64,000 nt of DNA from Uliginosibacterium sp. 31-16. Its GTDB lineage: Bacteria; Pseudomonadota; Gammaproteobacteria; Burkholderiales; Rhodocyclaceae. The translations under genes and the position numbers were made by a program. Under the pieces are notes generated by a model. That model was not told where the DNA came from. It was given only the letters and a program-made list of their open reading frames with translations, and made no database searches. Location of the stretch: assembly GCF_030730865.1 (NCBI RefSeq), contig NZ_JAVALZ010000002.1, positions 682,001 through 746,000 of the forward strand. Direction: 5' to 3'. Below are positions 37,401 to 44,392 of this stretch, piece after piece (positions within the stretch are counted from its first letter, which is position 1; each line of letters starts with the position of its first letter).

Positions 37401-37988
37401 GAAGACTTCGCCGCCCTGTTCGGCCCGAACGGCAAGATCGACGACTTCTTCAACCGCAACCTCGCGCAGTACGTGGATATCTCCACCCGCCCCTGGTCCT
37501 TCAAGCGCGTGCAGGAGCAGTCGCTTGGCGACTCCGGCAACCTCGCCCAGTTCCAGCGCGCGGCAACCATCCGCGACGTGTTCTTCCGCAGCGGCCCCAC
37601 CCTGCGTCTGGACTTCAAGCCGGTGGAGATGGACCCGGCCATCACCAGCTTCACGCTGGATGTGGACGGTCAGCTGGTCAAGTACAGCCACGGCCCGCAG
37701 CAGTTGCAGAGCGTGCAGTGGCCGGGCCAGCGCGGCGGCCTGTCGGCCCGCGTGCAGATCACCCCGCCCGGCCCCAGCGGCGCGTCGGGCGTGACGATCG
37801 AAGGCCCCTGGGCGCTGTTCCGCATCTTCGACAAGGCCAACATCGAGCCCGGCTCCGCGCCCGAGAAGTTCCGCGTCACCTTCAATGTGGATGGCCGCGT
37901 GGCGGTATTCGATGTCACCACCAGCAGCGTGCAGAACCCCTTCCGCCTGCGTGAGCTGGCCGAGTTCCGCTGCCCGGCGGGGCTGTGA
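34428..37988 (+). CDS. tssM: T6SS inner-membrane protein TssM (IcmF)
   Basis: 1186-aa core of the trans-envelope channel. Membrane helices are near residues 6-28, 38-60 and 456-480. A cytoplasmic NTPase-like domain between them has Walker A GAPGSGKTT near 144-152 and DTAGRY soon after, so the nucleotide-binding residues are intact. The periplasmic part ends in the IcmF C-terminal beta region (VTIEGPWALFRIFDKANIE). The stop codon overlaps the possible GTG start of tagF. Confidence 0.96.
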   Translation: MKSILKTLFFILGLLALAAVIWFVLPLIAFARYEPFDPPLVRLVLIGLMLLFFIGRALLNRWRARRNNAQLLDGLARNAEPSGIAGHTQTASEAAILHERFQEAMRVLKQSQAAAAAKKGGLARFLSLGSSRHLYELPWYVFIGAPGSGKTTALVNSGLRFPLAEKLGTHQLKGIGGTRNCDWWFTDDAVLIDTAGRYTTQDSNQSVDRDAWQGFMALLRKHRPRQPLNGVLLTVSMGDLLAMNEDQAQRHADVLRARVQELYSDLNVRLPIYLLVTKSDLIAGFNEFFADLGKEARDQVWGVTFPLDQGSEAAMSGLAGKLQALRQRVEDQLIGRLQQETDLTRRGAIAAFDQQFAIATRLLASFAEKVFAPSGFEHPLMVRGVYLTSGTQEGSPIDRVMSSLGGAFGLERRILPPAVGAGKSFFITRLLRDVVFAEQRVGGANLKWEHRRSLARFAVMGGMALLSVLLLVGWGVSTLRNRSYIDEVAVQVQAAQPIVNDARMASPDDLLGILPVIDTVQGVATTPTTADGVPLGLRFGLFQGDKLDAAADQAYRTLLRDVLYPRIAHRIESQLRSADASNLELSYEALKAYLMLFDASHFDAEGLQAWISFDWDQNLPGNASPEQRAALARHLAALFADGPVIAPIPQNKDLVTNVRNQLLRYPLPERIFSRLKRQGVADDIPEFTIEKTVGPTAVTVYARKSGKALSVGVPGLFTFDGYHKAFDKSVSSQTKRLIDEEPWVLGISEGQRRLDDSAKVGQEVRRLYLNEYVRIWDAFMDDITIAKAANLQQNIQIARVLSAPDSPMARLMRALSRETTLSKTSNVAVVGKAQEALSETRNELGKMLFGNKPAPRDAAPGSAIESIVDDHFAPLRATVGAPDDKGAPLNAAIQLLGDVYAFLSAVETAQRDKVAMPQSDVPNRAKAESARMPEPLRGLLQQLTAAGTGQALSNLRQTLSADVGAQVGHFCSQAIEGRYPFVRSSQRDVTREDFAALFGPNGKIDDFFNRNLAQYVDISTRPWSFKRVQEQSLGDSGNLAQFQRAATIRDVFFRSGPTLRLDFKPVEMDPAITSFTLDVDGQLVKYSHGPQQLQSVQWPGQRGGLSARVQITPPGPSGASGVTIEGPWALFRIFDKANIEPGSAPEKFRVTFNVDGRVAVFDVTTSSVQNPFRLRELAEFRCPAGL

Positions 37989-38614
37989 GCATGCACGCAG
38001 GCCCCGGCTGGTACGGCAAGCTTCCCGCCCTCGGTGATTTCGCCAGCCGGCGTCTGTCACAGGGCTTCATCCAGCCCTGGGATGCCTGGCTGCAGCAGGG
38101 CCTGGCGGCCAGCCGTGCGGCGCTTGGCGAGGCCTGGCTGGAAACCTATCTGACCAGCAGCATCTGGCGCTTCGTGCTCGCCGCAGAGTGTCTCGGCCCC
38201 GGCGCCTGGGCCGGCATTCTGGTGCCTTCGGTAGATCGCGTCGGGCGCTATTTCCCGCTGACCATCGCAGCCCCGTTTGCCAGTGCCAGCCATCTCGACG
38301 AATGGTTTGCCGCGCTCGAATCCGCCGCCCACGCCGGCCTGGGGGCCAGCGAAATCGACGCTTTCGACACGGCCTTGCATGCCATCGCCCCGCCAGCCGC
38401 ATCCGGCGGCCCTGTCCAGCTCATCCCGCTGGAGATCGGCGGCCTGCCTGCTCCTCAGGCCAGTCAGGCTGCAAACGAACTGCTGACGGGCCTGCTGGCC
38501 GGGCATTCGCTGTGGCTTGCCAGCAACGCAGCCGGGCAACAGAGCGGATTTGTCTGTCATGGCATGCCGCGCCCCGATGTTTTTACCCGCATGCTGGAAT
38601 ACACTCCCGGCTAG
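37985..38614 (+). CDS. tagF: T6SS-associated protein TagF (ImpM)
   Basis: 209 aa, or 207 aa from the ATG at 37991. TagF family proteins restrain T6SS assembly, in P. aeruginosa by binding the FHA protein independently of phosphorylation. It shows the hallmark N-terminus GWYGKLPALGDFASRRLSQGFIQPWDAWLQ, the SSIWRFVLAAECLGPGAWAGILVPSVDRVGRYFPLTIAAP segment and a C-terminal SLWLASN motif. Coupled to tssM by overlap. Confidence 0.93.
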   Translation: MSMHAGPGWYGKLPALGDFASRRLSQGFIQPWDAWLQQGLAASRAALGEAWLETYLTSSIWRFVLAAECLGPGAWAGILVPSVDRVGRYFPLTIAAPFASASHLDEWFAALESAAHAGLGASEIDAFDTALHAIAPPAASGGPVQLIPLEIGGLPAPQASQAANELLTGLLAGHSLWLASNAAGQQSGFVCHGMPRPDVFTRMLEYTPG

Positions 38615-38648
38615 AGAAACTCCCGATGCCTGCCCTGGAATCAACACC

Positions 38649-40271
38649 GTGACCGACAGCCCGAAGGACAACAACACCGTCGTACTCGGTGGCGCCGCCA
38701 AACCCGGCGCCACGCGCACCACCGAAGGCGTGCACAACGCCTTGCCGGTCGGCACGCGCATGGGTGAATTCGAGATCATCGGGCTGGTCGGCGAAGGCGG
38801 CTTCGGCATCGTCTATCTGGCGCAGGATCACTCGCTGGAACGCAAGGTCGCGCTCAAGGAATACATGCCCGCCTCGCTCGCCGCGCGCGGCGATGACGCC
38901 TCCGTCATCGTGCGCAGCGAGCGCCATCAGGAGACCTTCGAGATCGGCCGGCGCAGCTTCGTGAACGAGGCCCGTCTGCTCGCCCAGTTTGACCACCCCG
39001 CGCTGGTCAAGGTGTATCGCTTCTGGGAAGCCAACAGCACCGCCTACATGGCCATGCCCTACTACGACGGGCAGACCCTGCGCGACGCGCTGCGCCAGCG
39101 CACCAGCCCGCCGGACGAAGCCTGGCTCAAGAAGATGCTGGACCCGGTCACCGAAGCGCTGGGCATCATCCACGAGCAGAACTGCTTCCACCGCGACATC
39201 GCGCCGGACAACATCATGCTGCTGCGTGATGGCCGCCCCGTGCTGCTGGATTTCGGCGCAGCCCGCCGCGTCATCAGCGACATGACCCAGGCGCTCACCG
39301 TGATCCTCAAACCGGGTTACGCCCCGATCGAGCAATACGCCGAAATGCCCGGCATGAAACAGGGCGCTTGGACCGACATCTACGCGCTCGCCGCGGTCTG
39401 CTACTTCGCCATCGCCCGCAAGCTGCCGCCGCCGTCGGTCAGCCGTATCGTGCAGGACAGCTACGAACCGCTTGCCGAGATCGCCGCCGGCCGCTACAGC
39501 AATACCTTCCTGCGCGGCATCGACCACTGCCTCGCCGTCAAGGCCGAGCACCGCCCGCAGACCATGGCCGAGATGCGCGAGCTGATCGGCATCAATCTGC
39601 GTCCCGCGTCCACGCCAGCACCCGCACCGGCACCTGCCCCGCAAGCCGCACCGGATCTCGTTTTCGAGATGGAGCCCGCGAAGGCACCCGTCACGCCTGC
39701 CGCTCCGGTCACGCCGCCCGCAAATGCCCGCCCGGTGCCGGTCTCCAGCCCCCCCGTGCAACGCCCACTGATGGTCGACCGTGACGAGCAACGCGACAGC
39801 CCGGCACCCCGCAGCAGCAAGGCACCGCTTTTCATCGGCATCGCCGCCGTGGCGCTGGCCGCTGCGGGTGGGGGCTGGTATTACACACAGCAGCAAGGCA
39901 AGGTGACTCCACAGTCCAGCGCCTCAAGCCCGCAAGTCAGCCCCACCGCCGCACAGTCCACCCCGCTCGTGCTGCCGCCCCCACCCGGCGCCATCACCGG
40001 CGTCAGCGCGCCGGTTCCGGTCGCCGTCCCGGCTCCGCCAGCAGCAAGCAGCGAGACCATCGAAGCCGCGACGCCGCCCAAAACCGAGCCCAAACCGGAA
40101 GGCATCCGCCTGGAGCCTGTCGCCCCGGCGACCCAGCCCGCCAAAAAGCCCGCCGCCAAGCCGGTCGAGCCCAAACCCAAGCCCGCCAAACCGGCCGGCG
40201 ATAATGGCGACAAGGCCGAGCGCGACTACATGAAGCAGCTCAACAAGGATCTGGACAACCTGCTGCGTTGA
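38649..40271 (+). CDS. T6SS-associated serine/threonine protein kinase (PpkA-like)
   Basis: 540-aa Hanks-type kinase, probably starting at GTG 38649 (TDSPKDNNTVVLGG follows). Glycine loop GEGGFGIV is near residue 48, VALKEYM supplies the lysine, the catalytic loop reads HRDIAPDNIMLL near 180, and the metal motif DFGAAR is near 201 with VILKPGYAPIEQY as activation segment. A Pro/Ala-rich stretch leads to one membrane helix around 391-411 (IGIAAVALAAAGGGWYY), with a Pro/Lys-rich periplasmic tail and no VWA domain. The natural partners are the PP2C phosphatase and FHA protein 11 kb downstream. Co-transcribed after tagF. Confidence 0.88.
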   Translation: MTDSPKDNNTVVLGGAAKPGATRTTEGVHNALPVGTRMGEFEIIGLVGEGGFGIVYLAQDHSLERKVALKEYMPASLAARGDDASVIVRSERHQETFEIGRRSFVNEARLLAQFDHPALVKVYRFWEANSTAYMAMPYYDGQTLRDALRQRTSPPDEAWLKKMLDPVTEALGIIHEQNCFHRDIAPDNIMLLRDGRPVLLDFGAARRVISDMTQALTVILKPGYAPIEQYAEMPGMKQGAWTDIYALAAVCYFAIARKLPPPSVSRIVQDSYEPLAEIAAGRYSNTFLRGIDHCLAVKAEHRPQTMAEMRELIGINLRPASTPAPAPAPAPQAAPDLVFEMEPAKAPVTPAAPVTPPANARPVPVSSPPVQRPLMVDRDEQRDSPAPRSSKAPLFIGIAAVALAAAGGGWYYTQQQGKVTPQSSASSPQVSPTAAQSTPLVLPPPPGAITGVSAPVPVAVPAPPAASSETIEAATPPKTEPKPEGIRLEPVAPATQPAKKPAAKPVEPKPKPAKPAGDNGDKAERDYMKQLNKDLDNLLR

Positions 40272-40287
40272 GTCTGCGCGCCCCGTC

Positions 40288-40992
40288 ATGAAAAAAACTC
40301 CGTTCCGGCTGCTGCTCGCCGGGCTACTTGCCGCCGGCCTGACGGCCGCCTGCAAGAACACCGAAACGCCCGCTGCTCCGCCGGAAGACCCGGTAGACGC
40401 AGCCGTCGCCGAACCCGTACGCCACTACCCCGGCCTCGTCGGCGCAAGCCATCCGCAGAGCGATGGCAGCAGCATTGATGACACGGTCAGTTTTCGTGAA
40501 TTCAAGATCCCGATCTCGCCGGGCGAATCCACCGCCCTCACTGCGGCTTATCTGAACGAGCTGGATGGACGCCCCGATGCAGATTCCCGCATCACGGTTC
40601 TGGCAGACCTGAACGCCGCTTTCTCCAGCGCCTTCACGCTGAAGCTGGCGCCAGGCAAGCATTGGCATGCGGTCAGCGTACACGTCGGCGATTTTGCGCA
40701 GGATTACTGCGGCGAGATCAGCGTCGTGCATCACTTCGAAACCCCGACGCTAGCCGCCACGCACATCGACAACTCGGCGCTGGCCTACGAACTGCTGTCG
40801 GATGCAAACTGCCCCGTCAAATCCGATTTCGGCCTTACCGACGACACCCCGATCAAGCCCGGCACCGATCCCTTCGGGGACTTCTGCAAGGCCCGCGACA
40901 AATGCCTCAAAGCCTATTTCTCGGACCCCGCCCATATAGACCGGCTCCGTAACAGCATTCCCCAAGCCTTGCTCGATCTTCATCTCGAATAG
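40288..40992 (+). CDS. Hypothetical exported protein (possible lipoprotein) in T6SS operon
   Basis: 234 aa. The signal peptide MKKTPFRLLLAGLLAAGLTAAC could place a lipid-modified Cys at residue 22, but the -3 residue is Thr rather than Leu, so lipidation is uncertain. The mature part is acidic with five further cysteines (for example DYCGEIS, DANCPVKSDF, DFCKARDKC), suggesting disulfides in the periplasm. Unknown family. It starts 16 bp after the kinase gene and clearly belongs to the same transcript, so an envelope-side T6SS role is inferred. Confidence 0.6.
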   Translation: MKKTPFRLLLAGLLAAGLTAACKNTETPAAPPEDPVDAAVAEPVRHYPGLVGASHPQSDGSSIDDTVSFREFKIPISPGESTALTAAYLNELDGRPDADSRITVLADLNAAFSSAFTLKLAPGKHWHAVSVHVGDFAQDYCGEISVVHHFETPTLAATHIDNSALAYELLSDANCPVKSDFGLTDDTPIKPGTDPFGDFCKARDKCLKAYFSDPAHIDRLRNSIPQALLDLHLE

Positions 40993-41000
40993 GAAATCGC

Positions 41001-41396
41001 ATGGAATTCCTGTTCGAACTGCTGTTTGAAATCTGCGGTGAATTCCTGCTGCAGATCGTCTTCGAGCTGCTCGCAGAATTCGGCTTGCACAGCCTGAGCG
41101 AGCCCTTCCGGCGCAAGCCGCATCCCGTCGTGGCCTTCATCGGCTACGGCCTGCTCGGAGCCCTGGCTGGTGCGCTCAGCCTGTGGCTGTTCCCGAATCT
41201 GTTCATCGCCTCGCCCACCGCCCAGCTCGCCAACCTGCTCATCTCACCCGCACTGGCCGGCCTCGCCATGGCGTCAGTCGGCGCCTGGCGGGCGAAGCGC
41301 GGGCAGACCCTGCTGCGCGTGGACCGTTATGCTTACGGCTTCCTTTTCGCCTTTGCGATGGCGCTGGTGCGCTATGGCTTCGGCCAGACCGTCTGA
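41001..41396 (+). CDS. Hypothetical small membrane protein in T6SS operon
   Basis: 131 aa with a hydrophobic amphipathic N-terminus rich in Leu/Phe/Glu (EFLFELLFEICGEFLLQIVFELL). About three predicted membrane helices follow (VVAFIGYGLLGALAGALSLWLF, LANLLISPALAGLAMASVG, FLFAFAMALVRYGFG). Spacing to neighbours is under 20 bp. It resembles generic small inner-membrane proteins found singly in other proteobacteria; no function is known. Confidence 0.6.
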   Translation: MEFLFELLFEICGEFLLQIVFELLAEFGLHSLSEPFRRKPHPVVAFIGYGLLGALAGALSLWLFPNLFIASPTAQLANLLISPALAGLAMASVGAWRAKRGQTLLRVDRYAYGFLFAFAMALVRYGFGQTV

Positions 41397-41414
41397 GCTC
41401 CAGGAGAGACCACC

Positions 41415-41954
41415 GTGCGCCTGCTTTTCCTTGCCCTGCTGAGCCTCGCCTTGCCCGCCGGCGCGGCAGACAAGCACCCCGCCCAGCAACACGCCCAGGC
41501 CTACTACACCTGGGTGCTCAAGCATCCGGGCACCGCTCTGCCCTCGCCCAAAGAGCGCACGCAACTCGGCAAACTGCTCGCACCCGAGCTGATCACGCTC
41601 CTGCAGCAAGCTTCCGCCGCCGAAAAACAGTGCGTGAAGACCACCCCTGCAGGTGACAAACCTTTCGTCCTGGAAGGCGACCTGTTCACCGGCAATTACG
41701 AAGGCGCCAGCGAAGTCAGCTACGGCGAGCTGCGTCTGGAAGGCGCACAAGCCGTCATCCCGGCGAACCTGGTGCTCATCGACCCGCGCTTTCCCAAGGC
41801 TCACCCCTTCCGCACACTCGTCTGGCAAGACGAACTGAACCTGCAGGAAAGCGCCGGCCAGTGGCGCGTACGGGACGTGAAGTTCCGCGACGGCGGCAGC
41901 CTGCGTCAGGTACTGCAGGACTACCTGCTCAACGCAGAAGAATCCTGCAAGTAA
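41415..41954 (+). CDS. Hypothetical periplasmic protein (DUF3828-like)
   Basis: 179 aa with a clean Sec signal peptide (MRLLFLALLSLALPAGAA). The body has AQAYYTWVLKHPGT, a LAPELITLLQQA helix and a C-terminal QWRVRDVKFRDGGSLRQVLQDYL, matching the general shape of DUF3828/Tai4-like periplasmic proteins, a group that includes T6SS immunity proteins; this link is tentative. Last gene of the tssJ operon. Confidence 0.55.
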   Translation: MRLLFLALLSLALPAGAADKHPAQQHAQAYYTWVLKHPGTALPSPKERTQLGKLLAPELITLLQQASAAEKQCVKTTPAGDKPFVLEGDLFTGNYEGASEVSYGELRLEGAQAVIPANLVLIDPRFPKAHPFRTLVWQDELNLQESAGQWRVRDVKFRDGGSLRQVLQDYLLNAEESCK

Positions 41955-42305
41955 GCCCACGCAGCCGCGCCTCAAGACCCGCCTGCAGACTCACTCTGCA
42001 GCTCACATGCCCGGCAAGCCGCGCGCCGCTTGCCTTGCCAGCACCCCATCGTGAAAAGACTCGCCAGTGGCGGGTCTTCAGGCACTCCATCCAGCTCGCC
42101 TCACCGGAAGCGTTCCGTCAAAGTAAAGGGAACCAAACGCTCAATTGGCGTCATCCCGGCGAAGGCCGGGATCCAACGCCCGATCACCTGCCGCACAAGT
42201 GGCGCGGAGCGCCACAGACAGCATTCCCACGCAAAGCGTGGGAACGATCAGTCGGCACGGGTCACTACAAACCCACTCCAGATGCCGGATATACGACAGC
42301 AGGTG
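41955..42305. other. Intergenic region with dispersed repeats, about 350 bp
   Basis: No gene seen. It contains a CTCAAGACCCGCCTGCAGAC segment near 41971 and repeat copy E1 at 42011-42084. A region around 42148-42175 (TCATCCCGGCGAAGGCCGGGATCCA) is a common intergenic palindrome. It ends at the attC-like site. Confidence 0.5.
42011..42084. repeat. Dispersed repeat family E, copy 1
   Basis: Shares GCCTTGCCAGCACCCCATCG and the hairpin AAGACTCGCC-AGT-GGCGGGTCTT with copies at 43887-43966 and about 48041-48122. All three lie between 42 and 48.1 kb, bordering the interrupted region of the T6SS locus. Confidence 0.72.
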
Positions 42306-42375
42306 ATTTAACCCGAAAACACCAAAAATCGATCAGCCTTGATTTTCGGGGGAGTCCATATAGGAATTGTTAGGC
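42306..42375 (-). other. attC-like recombination site (3' end of a gene cassette)
   Basis: On the minus strand it starts with GCCTAACAATTCC (R'' core matching RYYYAAC, with the AATTC often seen in attC sites). It contains the inverted pair CCCGAAAA/TTTTCGGG and ends 70 bp later with GTTAAAT, matching GTTRRRY. R'' and R' are only partly complementary, as happens when the outer half comes from flanking DNA. Length is in the attC range. Confidence 0.55.
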
Positions 42376-42382
42376 ATGGCGC

Positions 42383-42598
42383 TCATTTTGAATCGAATCC
42401 GGAACGAACGATCTCGGTGATGCACTCACTGCCACAGACGCTGCACTTACCCGAGACGTACTCTTTTCCATTCTCTTGGAATCGCGACGGATCGGTGATT
42501 CCAAGATCAGAAGCCAAACACTTCTCACACCACGTATCAGAAAGGGCCCAACGCTGCTCTTCAGAAGTGAGATCAGAAAATGGCAAAGACAGTTTCAT
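42383..42598 (-). CDS. Small putative zinc-ribbon protein (cassette-borne)
   Basis: 71-aa soluble protein with two cysteine pairs, C-x2-C near residue 24 (TWCEKCLASD) and C-x2-C-x3-C near 52 (GKCSVCGSEC), consistent with a zinc ribbon. Its ATG overlaps the TAA of the preceding small gene (TAATG), so translation is coupled. Codon use is more AT-rich than the T6SS genes. Family not recognised; small cassette genes are commonly toxin-antitoxin or immunity genes, but nothing here proves that. Confidence 0.5.
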   Translation of the reverse strand: MKLSLPFSDLTSEEQRWALSDTWCEKCLASDLGITDPSRFQENGKEYVSGKCSVCGSECITEIVRSGFDSK

Positions 42599-42813
42599 TA
42601 GAAGCGGAACGTAACGTGTGATCCGCCAATGCGCGCAAGTGTTTCAAGCGTCATTGGAAGGCTCTTTGATGCATTGATTACGATGTGCCCACCACTTCCG
42701 GCTGCCAGTCGAACAAGATCTTCAAGGGATTGAGGAAGATACGAGTGCTCGGATAAATCCAAACGAGCACCAAGGCGGGCGAGAGTTTCTAAGGTTTGTG
42801 GAAGCGGTCCCAT
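42598..42813 (-). CDS. Small repeat protein (three LPxTLExLxRxG repeats, cassette-borne)
   Basis: 71-aa protein composed almost entirely of three imperfect repeats of about 23 residues beginning LPQTLETLARLG, LPQSLEDLVRLAAG and LPMTLETLARIGG. Start ATG at 42813 has TTGGAG 10 nt upstream and lies 32 bp inside the cassette boundary. First of a coupled pair with the zinc-ribbon-like gene. No known family assigned; the repeat periodicity suggests a small solenoid. Confidence 0.5.
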   Translation of the reverse strand: MGPLPQTLETLARLGARLDLSEHSYLPQSLEDLVRLAAGSGGHIVINASKSLPMTLETLARIGGSHVTFRF

Positions 42814-42844
42814 TGCACAAAGTCTCCAAGGAAATGGTTATGTT

Positions 42845-42888
42845 GCCTAACGTGAAGTAGAGGTCGAAACGGCCTCTGAGGGTTATAT
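42845..42888 (-). other. attC-like core site (5' boundary of the gene cassette)
   Basis: Minus strand GTTAGGCAACAT at 42851 is a perfect GTTRRRY core followed by the AACAT commonly seen at cassette starts. Upstream on that strand, AGAGG/CCTCT arms around 42860-42876 form a stem, and ATATAAC (42888-42882) is one mismatch from RYYYAAC. At about 44 bp the site is shorter than most attC, so it may be a remnant. Confidence 0.45.
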
Positions 42889-43046
42889 CGGACACTTGAC
42901 GAATCGGGCAAACCCCCATGAAAACATCGACTTGTGTTCTCGAATTCTGGTCCTGATGAGCAATAACACTTTTGCTGACAACCCTCCCGCCCAGGCGGCC
43001 CCGGCGCCAAAACGGCTGGATCAAACTATTCATTTGATCAAATACC

Positions 43047-43547
43047 CTACGACTGATCACTCAGTTTCTCTCTGCGCTGAAGCGCGGCGAGCACTCCTTC
43101 CTGAATTCTCCGCTCGCGAGTCTCTGGCCTTGCAGCCTCGTTGAGGCGCCGGATGATGAAGTTCTGCTTGCCGGGCGGCAGTGACTGGAACGCTTTCTCA
43201 ACACCTTCAGAACGTAGGGCAAACAGCAGATCATCCGGAATCTCGACGCTATCGCGATCAAGAACGGTGACCCGCATCCGAATGAGGTCGCCCGTCTTCG
43301 TATTCGTTTCCTTGCGAACCTGGGCCTTGATGCGAATGTAGTGCTGGCCGCCCCCGACCGGGAAAAGACTGACCTGAAACGGCTCAGATTCGTTGACGCG
43401 CGCCATGACGAGAACGGGCCCTTTTGTGCCGAGTGCCTGGGTAACTTCCGAAGGAACGGGAATGGCACAGTAATCCATGCCTTCTGCCCAGTCTTCCAAG
43501 ATGGCTTCGAATGAGAACTGCTTTCCGATGCTGGCGGAGTGCTTCAT
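43047..43547 (-). CDS. DUF1905/YdeI-OmpD-associated family protein
   Basis: 166-aa soluble protein. The N-terminal DUF1905 barrel reads FEAILEDWAEGMDYCAIPVP, with a GQHYIRIKAQVRKETNTKTGD segment around residues 70-95. The C-terminal YdeI/OmpD-associated (bacteriocin-protection) region has IPDDLLFALRSEG, FQSLPPGKQNFIIRRLNEAARPETRERRI. The ATG at 43547 has GGAG about 9 nt upstream; an upstream in-frame extension is not supported. Family members have been linked to stress or bacteriocin tolerance, role here unknown. Confidence 0.75.
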   Translation of the reverse strand: MKHSASIGKQFSFEAILEDWAEGMDYCAIPVPSEVTQALGTKGPVLVMARVNESEPFQVSLFPVGGGQHYIRIKAQVRKETNTKTGDLIRMRVTVLDRDSVEIPDDLLFALRSEGVEKAFQSLPPGKQNFIIRRLNEAARPETRERRIQEGVLAALQRREKLSDQS

Positions 43548-43713
43548 GGACTGTAGCTCCCGGGCGAAACCAGACGCTCGCGCGCAAAAGTGGTTGCTTT
43601 TGTACTGCCTGACGAATGAAAGGGACTTCCCTGTTCCGAAGCTGCGGCGGAAGCCAGATGATCGAGTTTCCACACCTCATCGTGCTACCGGGAAACAAGG
43701 AGCGTCCGGAAGC

Positions 43714-43857
43714 ATTATTACCGTGGGAATCGATCTCGCCAAGAACGTCTTCGCCGTCCATGGTATCAATGAGACAGGGCGCGCCACGCTGGTCAAACCG
43801 CACGCGACGGAAGAGAAACAGCTGGAGTTGATCGCTGGCCTGCCACCCTGCCTGAGC
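43714..43857 (+). pseudogene. IS110-family transposase N-terminal remnant
   Basis: About 48 codons encode IITVGIDLAKNVFAVHG followed by a typical KQLELIAGLPPC, the N-terminal DEDD-type RNase H-like start of IS110 transposases (first catalytic Asp in GIDLAK). The remaining ~280 residues, including the other acidic residues and the C-terminal Ser domain, are missing; the frame breaks into a dispersed repeat at 43887. Evidence of past IS activity in the region interrupting the T6SS locus. Confidence 0.8.
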
Positions 43858-44392
43858 GCCGCCCGCGGCGGACGTCTACGAGCCCCTTGCCGGAAAAGCC
43901 TTGCTCCGCCTGCCTTGCCAGCACCCCATCGTGAGAAGGCTCGCCAGTAGCGGGTCTGCGGGCAGCTTTCGACTTGATCCCCCATTCTGAACCGACATGG
44001 TCAGGGCGCTGTCGCCATGACGTCCGCGTGCTGACTGACTTGATCGGTCGACAGCAGTCGGCCATGAACGGACCTTCAGCTTGCCGTTCCGGGAGCGGGC
44101 ATGCGATGGGCTGCGCAGGTGGCAATGAGCGAAGCCAATGCAGCGAATTCAGGACCAACGCTTGAATTCAAGACCCAGGCGCCTTCGCTCCCTGGCGCTC
44201 AAGACGGTTTTCGACTCCTTTTGTCTGCCGATACAGACCCCCGGGCAACTACTTCAAGAAAATACTCAAAATGGTTCGGCATCTGCTAATTTCGATCGTC
44301 GCCTGCCCAGAAAAAGTCACATTTTTTCAAGGCAGTCGGCACAGAAAAATACCTGTGGCTACAGCCACGCAAACAATCCAGGAGACAAATCA
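43858..44392. other. Intergenic region upstream of the PL3 gene
   Basis: 535 bp without a supported gene. It contains repeat copy E2 (43887-43966) and then sequence leading to the PL3 gene. A short inverted repeat GTGGCT-AC-AGCCAC at 44354-44367 lies 26 bp before the start codon and may be a leader hairpin or operator. Confidence 0.5.
43887..43966. repeat. Dispersed repeat family E, copy 2
   Basis: Contains GCCTTGCCAGCACCCCATCG and a degraded hairpin (AAGGCTCGCCAGTAGCGGGTC). It borders the IS110 remnant on its right side. Confidence 0.7.

Noticed and set aside
34233-38060. A 1275-codon open frame on the minus strand opposite tssM
   Set aside because: It is the antisense shadow of the GC-rich tssM gene; its translation is low-complexity Gln/His/Arg-rich with no family motifs, while tssM on the plus strand is unambiguous.
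42339-42614. Plus-strand 91-codon frame opposite the small zinc-ribbon-like gene
   Set aside because: The minus-strand pair is supported by TAATG coupling, internal repeats, paired cysteines and cassette boundaries; the plus frame has none of these.
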